36,282 bases of DNA from Pseudomonadota bacterium (GCA_025360865.1 JANYBG010000238.1:1-36282), one strand, 5' to 3'; counted from the first letter of the stretch, positions 24,679 through 33,574 are shown. The notes: generated by a model from the letters alone, not told the origin. Program-made: numbers and translations.

Positions 24679-25791
24679 ATGAAGGTGCCCGCAGAGGCCC
24701 CGTCCACGACGGCCGGCGTCATCGCCACCGCAGCGGGTGAGATCGACGCGATGTCCGCGAACGTGGCCGCCACGGGAAGCGCCAGCCAGCTCGCCCTGGT
24801 GGAACTGCGCCGGCAGCTGGCCGCGTGGACGCGCCACGAGTCAGGGGCCCGCCTGGGCGTCGACCCGGAGGAGCTGCACCAGCTGCGCGTGGCGATTCGC
24901 CGCATTGACGCCCTTCTCGGGATTTTCAAGCAGCAGCTGCCCGCGCCTCTGGTGCGTGCCCGTAAGCACGCCAAGAGTGTTTTGCGCACGTTGGGAACCG
25001 CGCGTGACTTCGACGTGCAGCTGGCCGAGCTTGATCGGTACTGCGCGTCCCAATCGCCGGCCGAGCGGCTTGCGGCGATACCCCTGCGGGCTCGGCTCGA
25101 GGCGGACCGCGCCAAGGCGCGCCTGCGAATGATCCGCGCCCTGGACGGCGAACCGACGCGGCTGTGGCGCGAGGCTCTGGATTCCGGAAGCGCCGAATAC
25201 GCCGTCGCGGCTGCCCCGGGCGCGGCACCCGCCGCGCTCGTCATGCCTGAGCGCGTGCGCAAGCGCTACCGCAAGTTGCGCAAGGAAATACGCCGCCTCG
25301 GAGCGAAGTCCGTGATGGACGAATACCACGTGGTCAGGCGGCGCGCGAAATTATTGCGCTATGCGCTCGAGCCGGGCGCGCAACTATTTGGCAAGCCGGC
25401 CGAGGAGATGCTCAGGTCGCTGCGGCGCCTGCAGGACGGCCTCGGCGAACACCAGGACGCATACCTCGCCAATAACCGCTTGGCGGCTCTCGCGGCGGCC
25501 CCCGGGGCCGGCCTGCCCCCAGAGACGTTGTTTTTCATGGGGCGCCTCGCGGAGCACCATCTGAACGTCACCACCCGTGCGCGAAAAACCGTGCACGGCG
25601 CATGGGAAAAGATACGAGGCAGGCGCTGGAAGACTCTGCGCGCGAGGATGGAGCAATTGAGCGCCACCGCGGCGAGGAACCACGAGCGCTCACCGGTCGC
25701 GGTCGCCGAGGTCCTCGCCCCGCCGGACACATCCGCGAACCCTGAGCCCGAGCGCGCGCCGGTCCCGCAGTCGCGCCCGCTCAAACACTAG
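24679..25791 (+). CDS. CHAD domain protein
   Basis: A 370-residue, strongly basic, helical protein. LHQLRVAIRRIDALL (the H-x-x-R-V-x-x-R-R signature), LGTARDFDV, VVRRRAKLLRYALE and LQDGLGEHQDA are the conserved motifs of the CHAD fold, which binds polyphosphate through basic residues. There is no CYTH domain. ATG 24679 is chosen over 24595 because the upstream part would run through untypical sequence. sixA follows nine bases after the stop, a common pairing. The C-terminus is a Pro-rich tail. Confidence 0.88.
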   Translation: MKVPAEAPSTTAGVIATAAGEIDAMSANVAATGSASQLALVELRRQLAAWTRHESGARLGVDPEELHQLRVAIRRIDALLGIFKQQLPAPLVRARKHAKSVLRTLGTARDFDVQLAELDRYCASQSPAERLAAIPLRARLEADRAKARLRMIRALDGEPTRLWREALDSGSAEYAVAAAPGAAPAALVMPERVRKRYRKLRKEIRRLGAKSVMDEYHVVRRRAKLLRYALEPGAQLFGKPAEEMLRSLRRLQDGLGEHQDAYLANNRLAALAAAPGAGLPPETLFFMGRLAEHHLNVTTRARKTVHGAWEKIRGRRWKTLRARMEQLSATAARNHERSPVAVAEVLAPPDTSANPEPERAPVPQSRPLKH

Positions 25792-25800
25792 CGCGGCCGC

Positions 25801-26310
25801 ATGGACCTCCTTGTCGTGCGGCACGCCATCGCAATGGAACGCGACGCCAAGCGCTGGGTGGATGATCGCTTGCGTCCGCTTTCTCCCCGTGGGATGGCGC
25901 GGGGTATCAAGGCCGCTTACGGCCTGCGAAAACTGACCGGAGTTCCCGCAGTGGTTCTGGCAAGCCCGCTGCTGCGCGCGCACCAGACCGCGCGGATTCT
26001 GGAGCGCTATGCCCGTTGGCCCGGGGCGAAGGTCTGCGCGGAACTCACACCGGACACGCCGCCCCGTGAGCTGCTCTTTGTGCTCGCGGGCGAGTCGACG
26101 AGCCGCATCGCGCTCGTCGGCCATGAACCGCAGTTGGGCGCCCTGCTCGCACTGTGCCTGTCGGGCGGCACGGCCCGGCCTATGGAGCTGCGAAAGATGG
26201 GGGTGGCGCTGCTTAGTTTCGCCGGACGCGCCCAACCAGGGCGCGGGCGCTTGCAGTGGTTCGCGACCCCCAAGCTGCTGCGCGCCGCGCGCGGCAGCGG
26301 CGCCCCTTAG
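25801..26310 (+). CDS. sixA: Phosphohistidine phosphatase SixA
   Basis: A 169-residue histidine-phosphatase-superfamily protein. LLVVRHAIA gives the RH nucleophile (Arg7, His8). SPLLRAHQTA at 55-64 is the second Arg region, and LVGHEPQLG holds the second catalytic His (108). The small size and the VRHAIA form (not RHGET) match SixA, which removes phosphate from His in phosphotransfer proteins. It follows the CHAD gene closely and ends four bases inside the convergent emrB stop. Confidence 0.87.
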   Translation: MDLLVVRHAIAMERDAKRWVDDRLRPLSPRGMARGIKAAYGLRKLTGVPAVVLASPLLRAHQTARILERYARWPGAKVCAELTPDTPPRELLFVLAGESTSRIALVGHEPQLGALLALCLSGGTARPMELRKMGVALLSFAGRAQPGRGRLQWFATPKLLRAARGSGAP

Positions 26311-27893
26311 TGCGCCGCAGAGGCCGCGGGTCCCGCGCCTCCTCCTCCGTCGCTGCGCTGCGGCTTGGCCAGCCACACCAGCCCGATGAGCGCGAGGAAG
26401 ATGAAGCCGGAAACGTAGAAGATATCGTCCGCCGAGAGAATGAATGCCTGCGAATCGACCAGGCGGTTCAGCACCGCGTAGCTCTGGTCCGAACCCAGGC
26501 CACCTGAATGCAGCGTGCCCAGCGCTTGCGCCGTGACCGGGTCGCTCGGATCCAGGCGTTCGACGAGCCGCGCGTGATGCAACGTCGCCCGCCTGTCCCA
26601 CAGCGTGGTCGTGAGTGAAGTGCCGAAGGAGCCGGCGGTGATACGCGCGAAATTGGACAGCCCGGATGCCGAGGGGATTCGCTCGGGCGGCAGACCTGAC
26701 AGCGTGATCAGCATCAACGGGATGAAGAAACCGGCCATGCCGATGCCCTGGATAACCGTGGGCAGCAGCAGCGTGCCGATGGTGGCATCGGTAGTGAAGT
26801 GCGCGCGCATGAAAAGCACGAGCGCGAACACGCCGAACGATGCGGTCACAAGGTAGCGCGGATCGATTCGGTTGCTGGCGCGCCCCACAAGCGGGGTCAA
26901 CACGATCGCGAGCACGCCCACGGGCGCGAGCACCAGACCTGCGAGGGTCGCCGTGTAACCCATGTACTGTTGCAGCCACAGCGGCAGGAGCACCACGTTG
27001 CCGAAGAACAGCCCGTAGGCGCACAGCAGCGCGACCGTACCGACCCAGAAGTTGCGGCGCTTGAACAGGGTGAGATCCACGATCGGATGCTCCTCGGTGA
27101 GTTCCCACACGATGAAGATCGCGAACGCGACAATGGCCACGCACAGCAGCACGACGATCTGCGGGGAGTTGAACCAGTCGAGGTCCTTGCCCTTGTCGAG
27201 CATCACCTGCAGGGAGCCGACCCACAGGACCAGGAGGCCAAGCCCCACCGTGTCCACCGGCACGCGCGCGGTCGGGGTTTCGCGCTTGCGGAAGATCCAC
27301 CATGTCGCCAGCGCCGCGGCGACGCCCACTGGCACGTTGATGTAGAAGATCCACGGCCAGGAGATATTGTCGGTGATCCAGCCGCCCAGCAGCGGGCCGA
27401 CGACCGGGGCCACGAGGGTCGTGATCGACCACATGGCCAGGGCCGTCCCGGCGCGGTTGCGTGGATAGCTCGACAGCAGTAGCGTCTGCGACAGGGGGAT
27501 CATGGGCCCTGCGACCGCGCCCTGGAGCACGCGGAACAGGATCAGAGCGGACAGCGTCGGCGCCAGCGCGCACAGAAACGACGCGAGCACGAACAACGCC
27601 ACGGACGCGGTGAAGAGCCTAACCGCGCCGAAGCGACGGGTCAGCCACCCGGTCAGTGGCAGGGAAATCGCGTTCGCGACGCCGAACGAGGTGATCACCC
27701 AAGTGCCCTGGTCGGGCGAGACGCCGAGGTCCCCGGCGATGGCCGGGATCGATACGTTGGCGATCGAGGTGTCGAGGACATTCATGAACGTCGCCAGCGA
27801 CAAGGCGATCGTGCCGATGGCCAGATGCGCGCCGGTGAGCGGAGGCAGCGGAGCGCCGCCGGTTACCGGTCTGTCAGAATTCTGATCGGCCAC
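26307..27893 (-). CDS. emrB: EmrB/QacA-type MFS drug exporter (DHA2)
   Basis: A 528-residue membrane protein with about 14 hydrophobic segments. Motif A appears as GWLTRRFGAVRLF, motif D1 as LDTSIANVSIPAI, and motif C as APVVGPLLGGWI, all typical of the DHA2 family. It exports hydrophobic toxicants through the inner membrane together with EmrA and an outer-membrane channel that is not encoded here. The GTG start has GGGAG seven bases upstream and follows emrA by 30 bases, so the genes form an operon. The C-terminal tail is Gly/Ala-rich. Confidence 0.92.
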   Translation of the reverse strand: MADQNSDRPVTGGAPLPPLTGAHLAIGTIALSLATFMNVLDTSIANVSIPAIAGDLGVSPDQGTWVITSFGVANAISLPLTGWLTRRFGAVRLFTASVALFVLASFLCALAPTLSALILFRVLQGAVAGPMIPLSQTLLLSSYPRNRAGTALAMWSITTLVAPVVGPLLGGWITDNISWPWIFYINVPVGVAAALATWWIFRKRETPTARVPVDTVGLGLLVLWVGSLQVMLDKGKDLDWFNSPQIVVLLCVAIVAFAIFIVWELTEEHPIVDLTLFKRRNFWVGTVALLCAYGLFFGNVVLLPLWLQQYMGYTATLAGLVLAPVGVLAIVLTPLVGRASNRIDPRYLVTASFGVFALVLFMRAHFTTDATIGTLLLPTVIQGIGMAGFFIPLMLITLSGLPPERIPSASGLSNFARITAGSFGTSLTTTLWDRRATLHHARLVERLDPSDPVTAQALGTLHSGGLGSDQSYAVLNRLVDSQAFILSADDIFYVSGFIFLALIGLVWLAKPQRSDGGGGAGPAASAAH

Positions 27894-27923
27894 GACGTGA
27901 CTCCCGCCAGATGCGGAGTGGAC

Positions 27924-29180
27924 CTAGTGCAGGTGCCGGCCGCCGGAGGACCGCGGTGAGTTGTCTGCCAGCATGCCCTTGTCCGCGGCGACGCGCGCGG
28001 CAAGGCGGGGGGACAGGACCTGGTTCGCGGCGATGATCGAGCGCACGCGGGCATCCGCGCGCGCATCCCCGGTACCGTAAACATCCGTCGACCACGGCGT
28101 CGCGGTGCTCGCCACCTGCGGCAAGCGCGCGCCGTCGGCGCCCTGCCTGACATCAACGTCCGCCCTCATCGACAGGCCAATCTGCAGGGGATGCGTGGCG
28201 ACTTCCCGCGCATCCAGCGCGATGCGTACCGGGACACGCTGCACGATCTTGATCCAGTTGCCGGTGGCGTTCTGCGCCGGCAGCAGCGAGAAGGCCGAGC
28301 CAGTCCCCGCGCCGAATCCGACCACGGTGCCGTGGTAGACGATCTTGGTGCCGTATAGGTCGGCGGTGAGCTTCACGGGCTGGCCAACGCGCATGCGCGC
28401 CAGCTGCGGCTCTTTAAAGTTGGCGTCGACCCAGACCTGGTCGAGCGGCACGACGGCCATGAGCGCCGCGCCCGGCCCGACGCGCTGGCCCAGCTGCACG
28501 TTGCGGCGGGCGACGAAGCCTGTGACAGGCGCCGGCAGCTCGGTACGCGATAGCTGCAGGTAGGCGTTATGCACGGCGGCCGCGGCGTCGCGCACCTGGG
28601 GATGGTCCTCAAGCGTCGTGTTGTCAACCCGCGCGCGCGTGGCCGCCAGTTGCTGCTGTGCGGCAAGCAGGCTCGCCTGCGCGCTCTTGACCGCGTCGCG
28701 GGCGTGCTGGAGTTCCTCACCGGAAATCGCCCCGGTGCTGCCAAGCTGCTGGCGGCGCACGAGATCCTTGCGCGCGGCGTCGAGATCCGACTGGCGCACT
28801 TCCACCGCGGCATCCAGCTGCGAGGTCGTGGCGAATAGGTTCCGTACGTCGCGAACGGTGCGCGCGAGCTGCGCCTCGGCTTGGTCAAGCGCGACCTTGG
28901 CATCGGCCTGGTCGAGGCGCACGAGCGGCTGTCCCGCTTTGACGAACTGGGTGTCATCCGCGCCGATGCCGATCACAGTGCCTGAGATCTGCGGAGTGAT
29001 CTGCACGACATTGCCGCCGACATAGGCATCGTCCGTGCCTTGGTGATAGCGCAGCACCTGGGCCCAATAGAGGCCATAGCCGACCACCAGCAGCGCGACG
29101 CCCCCAATAAGCGGGCCGAGGATGCGCCAGCGACGGCTGCCTGAGGGGCTCTTCGGAGTCTGAGTGGTGGTGGTATCCAT
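27924..29180 (-). CDS. emrA: EmrA-type membrane fusion protein (HlyD family)
   Basis: A 418-residue adaptor. One membrane helix lies at about 20-40 (ILGPLIGGVALLVVGYGLYW), then the lipoyl-like half TDDAYVGGNVVQITPQISG, a long alpha-hairpin (about 90-200), the second lipoyl half with LPAPVTGFVARR, and the barrel segment QVWVDANFKEPQL, a family hallmark. It links the inner-membrane exporter to an outer-membrane channel. The C-terminus is extended by about 50 residues and ends HLH. A MarR-type operator sits just upstream. Confidence 0.92.
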   Translation of the reverse strand: MDTTTTQTPKSPSGSRRWRILGPLIGGVALLVVGYGLYWAQVLRYHQGTDDAYVGGNVVQITPQISGTVIGIGADDTQFVKAGQPLVRLDQADAKVALDQAEAQLARTVRDVRNLFATTSQLDAAVEVRQSDLDAARKDLVRRQQLGSTGAISGEELQHARDAVKSAQASLLAAQQQLAATRARVDNTTLEDHPQVRDAAAAVHNAYLQLSRTELPAPVTGFVARRNVQLGQRVGPGAALMAVVPLDQVWVDANFKEPQLARMRVGQPVKLTADLYGTKIVYHGTVVGFGAGTGSAFSLLPAQNATGNWIKIVQRVPVRIALDAREVATHPLQIGLSMRADVDVRQGADGARLPQVASTATPWSTDVYGTGDARADARVRSIIAANQVLSPRLAARVAADKGMLADNSPRSSGGRHLH

Positions 29181-29220
29181 AGTGATTCCGTCCCGATTCG
29201 CTGTTAATTGCCGTGGCGAA

Positions 29221-29240
29221 TAATGCCTAGGCAGTCATTA
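29221..29240. promoter_or_regulatory. Palindromic operator upstream of emrA
   Basis: TAAT-GCCTAGGC-AGTC-ATTA, with core TGCCTAGGCA at 29224-29233, lies in the 79-base marR-emrA gap. The same core occurs in the marR promoter, so it is a likely site for the local MarR protein. Confidence 0.7.
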
Positions 29241-29244
29241 CCTG

Positions 29245-29267
29245 AAAAAAAGGGCGCTCCTATGCGC
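29245..29267 (-). terminator. Possible weak terminator or attenuator after marR
   Basis: GCGC-ATAGGA-GCGC, then CC and seven Ts on the minus strand, overlapping the marR stop codon. A stem of only four pairs makes it weak; it might reduce read-through into emrAB. Confidence 0.3.
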
Positions 29268-29751
29268 TTACCCGATGGGCCGCCGCCTGCGCGTTCTCGA
29301 ACATTCGGCCCAGCAAGCCCTCAAGCTGGCGGGCCTCTGTCTTGGTGAAGCCACGCAGGAAGTGGTTCGCCACCGACATCGATATCTCGCGCATTCTCGG
29401 GTACACCGCGATCCCCTCTTGCGTCAGCTCCAAGTGCGTCAGGCGGCGGTCGTGCGCGCTGCGGTTCCGGCGCATCAGTCCCTTGTTCTCCAACCGGTCG
29501 AGCATCCGCGTCATCGCGCCGGCGTCATAGGATATGCCCTTGCACAGCTCGGACGCCGACATGGGGGCGCTGGAGCCGGCGAGCATGGCGATCACGATGA
29601 ACTGCGCGGAGCTGATCTCCAGTGGCGCCAGGCGTTTGTCAGCCGAGAGTTCCCGGTCCAGAGCCGCCAGCATCTCGACCCGCACGCGGGAGAGCATGTA
29701 GCCCACGCTCTTCTTTGGCTGGTAGGTCGCGATGTCGTAAATGTCGCCCAT
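29260..29751 (-). CDS. MarR-family transcriptional repressor of emrAB
   Basis: A 163-residue winged-helix protein from the ATG at 29751, with AGGAG seven bases upstream. ISSAQFIVIAMLA, then MSASELCKGISYDAGAMTRM (recognition helix) and LDRLENKGLMRRNRSAHDRR (wing with the conserved D-x-R) are classic MarR features. It is transcribed first in the marR-emrA-emrB operon. Identical palindromic cores in its own promoter and before emrA point to autoregulation and direct control of the pump, relieved by a small molecule. A longer frame from 29799 lacks a ribosome site. Confidence 0.92.
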   Translation of the reverse strand: MGDIYDIATYQPKKSVGYMLSRVRVEMLAALDRELSADKRLAPLEISSAQFIVIAMLAGSSAPMSASELCKGISYDAGAMTRMLDRLENKGLMRRNRSAHDRRLTHLELTQEGIAVYPRMREISMSVANHFLRGFTKTEARQLEGLLGRMFENAQAAAHRVSA

Positions 29752-29815
29752 GGCCCCACTCCTGAGTATCTCCCGTTCGGGGCACCGGGATGCCCTCATG
29801 GGAGGGGTCGCGGCG

Positions 29816-29844
29816 ATAATAGTTGCCTAGGCTGTATTTGTCAA
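29816..29844 (-). promoter_or_regulatory. marR promoter with embedded operator
   Basis: TTGACA (29844-29839) and TATTAT (29821-29816) are separated by exactly 17 bases. The palindrome GCCTAGGC (29825-29832) lies within the spacer, so a bound repressor would block RNA polymerase. Confidence 0.85.
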
Positions 29845-29947
29845 GGCTTTAACTGCCCTAGCAGCCCCAAGGACGCATCGGGCGTACCGCCGGGAGTCTG
29901 TCCCCGGCGTGTCATATGCCGACGCCAGACTTCACGGCGCGATTCAT

Positions 29948-30193
29948 ATGGACATTAATATGACTAACCCACCCCACCCTTCCCGCTGGCACGCGGCGGC
30001 GAGGGATGCCGCCCGCAGGGTACTGGTATCGCGCTGGCGCACCGTCCTTGAGTCCCTCGAAGCTGCGCGCGCCGAACATGCGCAGCTGCGCCGTCGCACC
30101 GCCGCCGACATGCGCATGGCCCGTCGGGCGGCCCGCCGCGTCCAGGAACTCGAGCACGTGCGCGCGGCGCTGGCGCGCGAAATACTCACCTAA
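29948..30193 (+). CDS. Small basic helical protein, function unknown
   Basis: An 81-residue ORF rich in Arg and Ala. From about residue 35 it looks like one long helix or coiled coil (ESLEAARAEHAQLRRR). High third-position GC supports coding. No ribosome site is seen before any start (ATG 29948, ATG 29960 or GTG 29909), so the start is a guess. It lies divergent from marR and upstream of tRNA-Pro. I recognise no family. Confidence 0.45.
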   Translation: MDINMTNPPHPSRWHAAARDAARRVLVSRWRTVLESLEAARAEHAQLRRRTAADMRMARRAARRVQELEHVRAALAREILT

Positions 30194-30202
30194 CGCTCCT
30201 TT

Positions 30203-30230
30203 TTGATTGGCGGGCTGCGTCGCGTAGAAT
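30203..30230 (+). promoter_or_regulatory. tRNA-Pro promoter
   Basis: TTGATT (30203-30208) and TAGAAT (30225-30230) have a 16-base spacer. tRNA-Pro begins 14 bases after the -10. Confidence 0.65.
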
Positions 30231-30243
30231 CGCGCCCCTCGTG

Positions 30244-30320
<77 letters not shown>

Positions 30321-30866
30321 TTTGCCCATGCGCCCTTCACTAGTTAGGGCAGCGGGCTGCATCCCGTACTCCACTCACAACGAGTGTATCCCACAGGATC
30401 ATCCGCGCCTTATCCACCGCCCGAGAGTCGCCGCCCAGCCCCCGCTAGATCGGTGGGCTGCTACCAAGCTCCACCACATGCTTGCGCGGGGCGAGCGGGA
30501 CGAACTCCACTAGTCGATCAAGCCCCACGCGGGGCCCGATGGAAAGGATAGTGGAAGCGCGCTCACGCGACGCTGAGCCATAGGGATCCGCGTTATGACA
30601 CCTCGTGCTCGGCGCGGCCCTATCGCTGTCCCTGAATCGCGAACGCGATGCGTCGGCGCCTTTCCAACACGTGTGCTGCAAAGCACACGCGCGTCAGCGT
30701 CGTGCCGGTACATGGCGGTTGCTAGCGACAGCTTGTAACCCTTGGGCGAAGCGCCTCTACTTCAGACCAACAAGACCAACCCGCTGGAAGCAAGACCGGT
30801 GCACGCCCATTCGACCCAACAGAGCGCTGGTCTAGGAGCAGCGTCTAGACGGCCCACGGAGCGACT
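30321..30866. other. Intergenic region with a perfect hairpin
   Basis: About 545 bases without a convincing gene. At 30670-30689 CGTGTGCT and AGCACACG form a perfect 8-pair stem closed by a GCAA (GNRA) loop. No T-run follows. It could be part of an unlisted RNA or a weak terminator. Confidence 0.45.
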
Positions 30867-32303
30867 ATGAGACGCAGGGCATTCATCGGTTCTGCGTTAG
30901 CGCTGCCGCTCGTCGCGATTGCGGACGGTGTTGATGACCTGATTGGCCCTAACCACAAGCTCACGCGACCGCAACGCGAACGCACAAGACCGCAGGCCGC
31001 GTACGAACTGAGTGCCTCAGTGCTGCGTTGGAATCAAATCGCGCTCGATGCCACGGGCCTGGACCACACCCCGGTTCTTTCTGGGGAAGAGCGCGTCTAC
31101 GGCGAGCAGCTTGGACCGTGTCGCGCGAGCCGCGCCATAGCGATGGTGCATCTGGCGGTCTACAACGCGATGACGGCGGCGCACGGGCGCCACGTGGCGC
31201 AACATGCATGTGTCGCACAGGCGGCATGTGACATGCTGGCCGGTCTGTTTCCGTCGCAGGCAGCGACCTTTCTCGCGGCATTGGCGGAGGATTTGGCGAT
31301 CGGCGGCGATGCGGACGCCATCTCTCGGGGTGTGCGGTTAGGACAAGACGCCGCGCGTGCGCTGGAGGCATCGCGGACCGGTGACGGGGCGCAGATCCCT
31401 GACCCCCTGGTCAATATCGACTGGATCACCAATGACTTGCGGGGCCATTGGCAGCAGGATCCAATCTCCAGGGGGAGGCTTGCTCTCGGCGCTTATTGGG
31501 GCGGCGTCACACCGTTCGTGTTGCGCAGCGGCTCACAACTGAGGGTTCCGGGTCCTCCAGACCTAACGAGCCATGAGTATCGACGCGCTTTCCGGGAAGC
31601 GGCGACACTCGGCGGTGATGGCATCACGACATCGACGCTGCGAACACCGGAGCAAACCACAGTCAGCACGTTCTGGGCCTATGACGGCACGCCGAGTCTG
31701 TGCGCGCCACCGCGACTCTACAATCAAGTGGCTCGGACCATTGCGGCTCTCCAAAACACTGACGGATTCGCTTTGCTGCGATTACTGACTCTAGTCAATG
31801 TCGCCTTGGCCGACACCGCCATAGCGGCCTGGGATTCTAAATATTACTTCGATTTCTGGCGGCCGGTGACTGCTATTCGCGATGCGGGCAGTCAAACTAG
31901 GCAACCTGACGACGAAACCGCCTCCATTGTGGCGGGCGCCAATTGGACGCCGCTTGGCGCGCCGGCGAGTAACCTGACGGGACCGAATTTCACGCCGCCG
32001 TTTCCGGCATACCCGAGCGGACACGCCGCATTTGGCGGGGCGTTGTTCCAAATGCTCAGGAAATTCTACGGTACGGACGACATCGCGTTCACCTTTACTT
32101 CCGATGAGTTCAACGGCGTCACGCGCGATAACAACGACCAATTGCGCCCGCTGGTGACGCGCAGTTACCCGACGTTGTCAGCCGCCGAGGAGGAGAATGG
32201 TCAGAGCCGAATTTACCTTGGCATTCATTGGCACTTTGATAAATCCCACGGAATTTCTCAGGGCAGGCGGGTCGCGGATCATGTGTTCCGGAATTTTGCG
32301 TGA
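30867..32303 (+). CDS. Vanadium-dependent haloperoxidase-like protein, exported
   Basis: A 478-residue protein of the PAP2/haloperoxidase superfamily. The vanadate-binding residues are all present at the family spacing: K325 and R332 (KYYFDFWRP), S384-G385-H386 (YPSGHAAF), R448 and H454 (RIYLGIHWH). His386 would be the acid-base and His454 the vanadium ligand. The N-terminus MRRRAFIGSALALPLVAIADG has a Tat-like RRxF motif, so export to the periplasm is likely. It would oxidise halides with hydrogen peroxide, or act as a phosphatase if vanadate is absent. It stands alone between long non-coding stretches. Confidence 0.88.
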   Translation: MRRRAFIGSALALPLVAIADGVDDLIGPNHKLTRPQRERTRPQAAYELSASVLRWNQIALDATGLDHTPVLSGEERVYGEQLGPCRASRAIAMVHLAVYNAMTAAHGRHVAQHACVAQAACDMLAGLFPSQAATFLAALAEDLAIGGDADAISRGVRLGQDAARALEASRTGDGAQIPDPLVNIDWITNDLRGHWQQDPISRGRLALGAYWGGVTPFVLRSGSQLRVPGPPDLTSHEYRRAFREAATLGGDGITTSTLRTPEQTTVSTFWAYDGTPSLCAPPRLYNQVARTIAALQNTDGFALLRLLTLVNVALADTAIAAWDSKYYFDFWRPVTAIRDAGSQTRQPDDETASIVAGANWTPLGAPASNLTGPNFTPPFPAYPSGHAAFGGALFQMLRKFYGTDDIAFTFTSDEFNGVTRDNNDQLRPLVTRSYPTLSAAEEENGQSRIYLGIHWHFDKSHGISQGRRVADHVFRNFA

Positions 32304-32985
32304 GCGGTGTGTACGCGCAGTGTCGTCGCCACGCTTTTTGTGACGCTTAAGGCGACGCCTCGCCTTGCTGCAAAGCCGCTACTGATTAGGAGCCATCCCC
32401 CCCCCGGACGCCTGCCTTTTGTCGGAGACCCGCCCGATAGGCGCTTGAGCAGCGGCTTCTCAATGTGCAGGTAGAAGCCTATGGAAGACCTACCGAGGGG
32501 CAAACGCACGCGACAAGTGTGGCCGCGATTCCGAAGTGCGAAAGTTTGCATAGGACGGTAATGCTTGGGGGATCGTCGCGTGGGCTCCGATGGGAGCTTA
32601 GGGGGCAACAGTGGAACCCGACGCCTGCGAGACGCAGCGCTCTCTCTGAGCGAACCGCCAACTGCCGACTCCGCTGCGATGGCTGCCGGGCTTAGCGCGT
32701 CCAACGAGGTCGAGCGCCGGCGCGCGGACAGCGCCTCGACCGTGCGTTTCCTAATCTGGGCATGCCTTTCATTTTCACGGTTCCGCTTAGTGGGCTGACT
32801 GTACCAGCCGGCCCAAGACCTGCTCCCGCCTCTCCAGGCTACGGCAGGCTCTTCTGCGCACCCACGACCGCGCCAGCAGTAAGCCGCCCGGCGGGCGTCA
32901 AGTTCTCATTGCACCGCAGCGTGACGCCGCCATCGCGATAACCCAAACTCCTCGCGCGCTCAGTCGATACCTAGGGGGAATCTTT
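32304..32985. other. Intergenic region, no firm gene
   Basis: About 680 bases. AAGGCG-ACGCCT-CGCCTT at 32349-32366 is a small hairpin just after the haloperoxidase gene, without a T-run. A run of nine Cs lies at 32397-32405. AAGCCGCT near 32373 and AGCGGCTT near 32452 form an inverted repeat. A minus-strand ORF (32279-32704) contains SSIGFYLHIEKPLLKRL, but it overlaps the haloperoxidase end and has no recognisable family. Confidence 0.5.
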
Positions 32986-33549
32986 ATGCGGTACACAGCC
33001 ATCAAGGGTGGGCTCGCCTGTGCGGCGCTGACCCTTTGTCTCGTCGGGTATGCCGAAGACAAGAAGCCCGCGCCGAGCGACGCGGATATGATTAAGAGCG
33101 CCAAGAGCGCCGCGCCTGCCAGCGTCGCCAAGAACGCGACCATCGTTACGATGGAAGCCGACGGCACCATGCGCACGTTGCGCAAAGGCAGTAATGCATT
33201 CACGTGCATGCCTGATAACCCGGCGACACCGGGACCTGATCCGATGTGTATGGACAAGAACGCCATGGAGTGGGTCCACGCATGGGCGTCACACAAACCG
33301 CCGATTGTTGGCAAGATTGGCTTCATGTACATGCTCGAAGGGGGCACCGACGCAAGTAACACCGATCCCTACGCGGAGAAGCCAACCGCCGCGAATCACT
33401 GGATCAAGACCGGGCCGCATATCATGATCGTCGGTGCCGAGCCAAGCTTCTACGAAACCTATCCTTCGAGCGCGGATCCAGACACATCCATCCCATACGT
33501 CATGTGGGCCGGCACCCCCTACCAACATCTGATGGCCCCGGTGAAATAG
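32986..33549 (+). CDS. Small exported protein of unknown function
   Basis: A 187-residue protein with a signal peptide (basic start, ACAALTLCLVGYA-like core, probable cleavage near YAED). The mature part begins with a Lys/Ala-rich stretch and then has a compact domain with VTMEADGTMRTLRKGSNAFTC, two Cys in FTCMPDNP and PMCMDK, and a Trp/His/Met-rich end (YVMWAGTPYQHLM). AGGGGGA lies six bases before the ATG. I do not recognise a named family. The Met/His/Cys content could suit metal or cofactor binding, but that is a guess. Confidence 0.75.
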   Translation: MRYTAIKGGLACAALTLCLVGYAEDKKPAPSDADMIKSAKSAAPASVAKNATIVTMEADGTMRTLRKGSNAFTCMPDNPATPGPDPMCMDKNAMEWVHAWASHKPPIVGKIGFMYMLEGGTDASNTDPYAEKPTAANHWIKTGPHIMIVGAEPSFYETYPSSADPDTSIPYVMWAGTPYQHLMAPVK

Positions 33550-33574
33550 CGAACCCTTAACCTCATAGACAATA

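Noticed and set aside
24302-24682. 126-codon plus-strand ORF
   Set aside because: Runs antisense through tRNA-His and tRNA-Arg genes.
25690-27573. 627-codon minus-strand ORF
   Set aside because: An out-of-frame shadow of emrB that also runs antisense through sixA. Arg/Ala/Gly-rich with no domain.
32279-32704. 141-codon minus-strand ORF after the haloperoxidase gene
   Set aside because: Overlaps the haloperoxidase 3' end, has no ribosome site and no recognisable family, though a short stretch looks protein-like.
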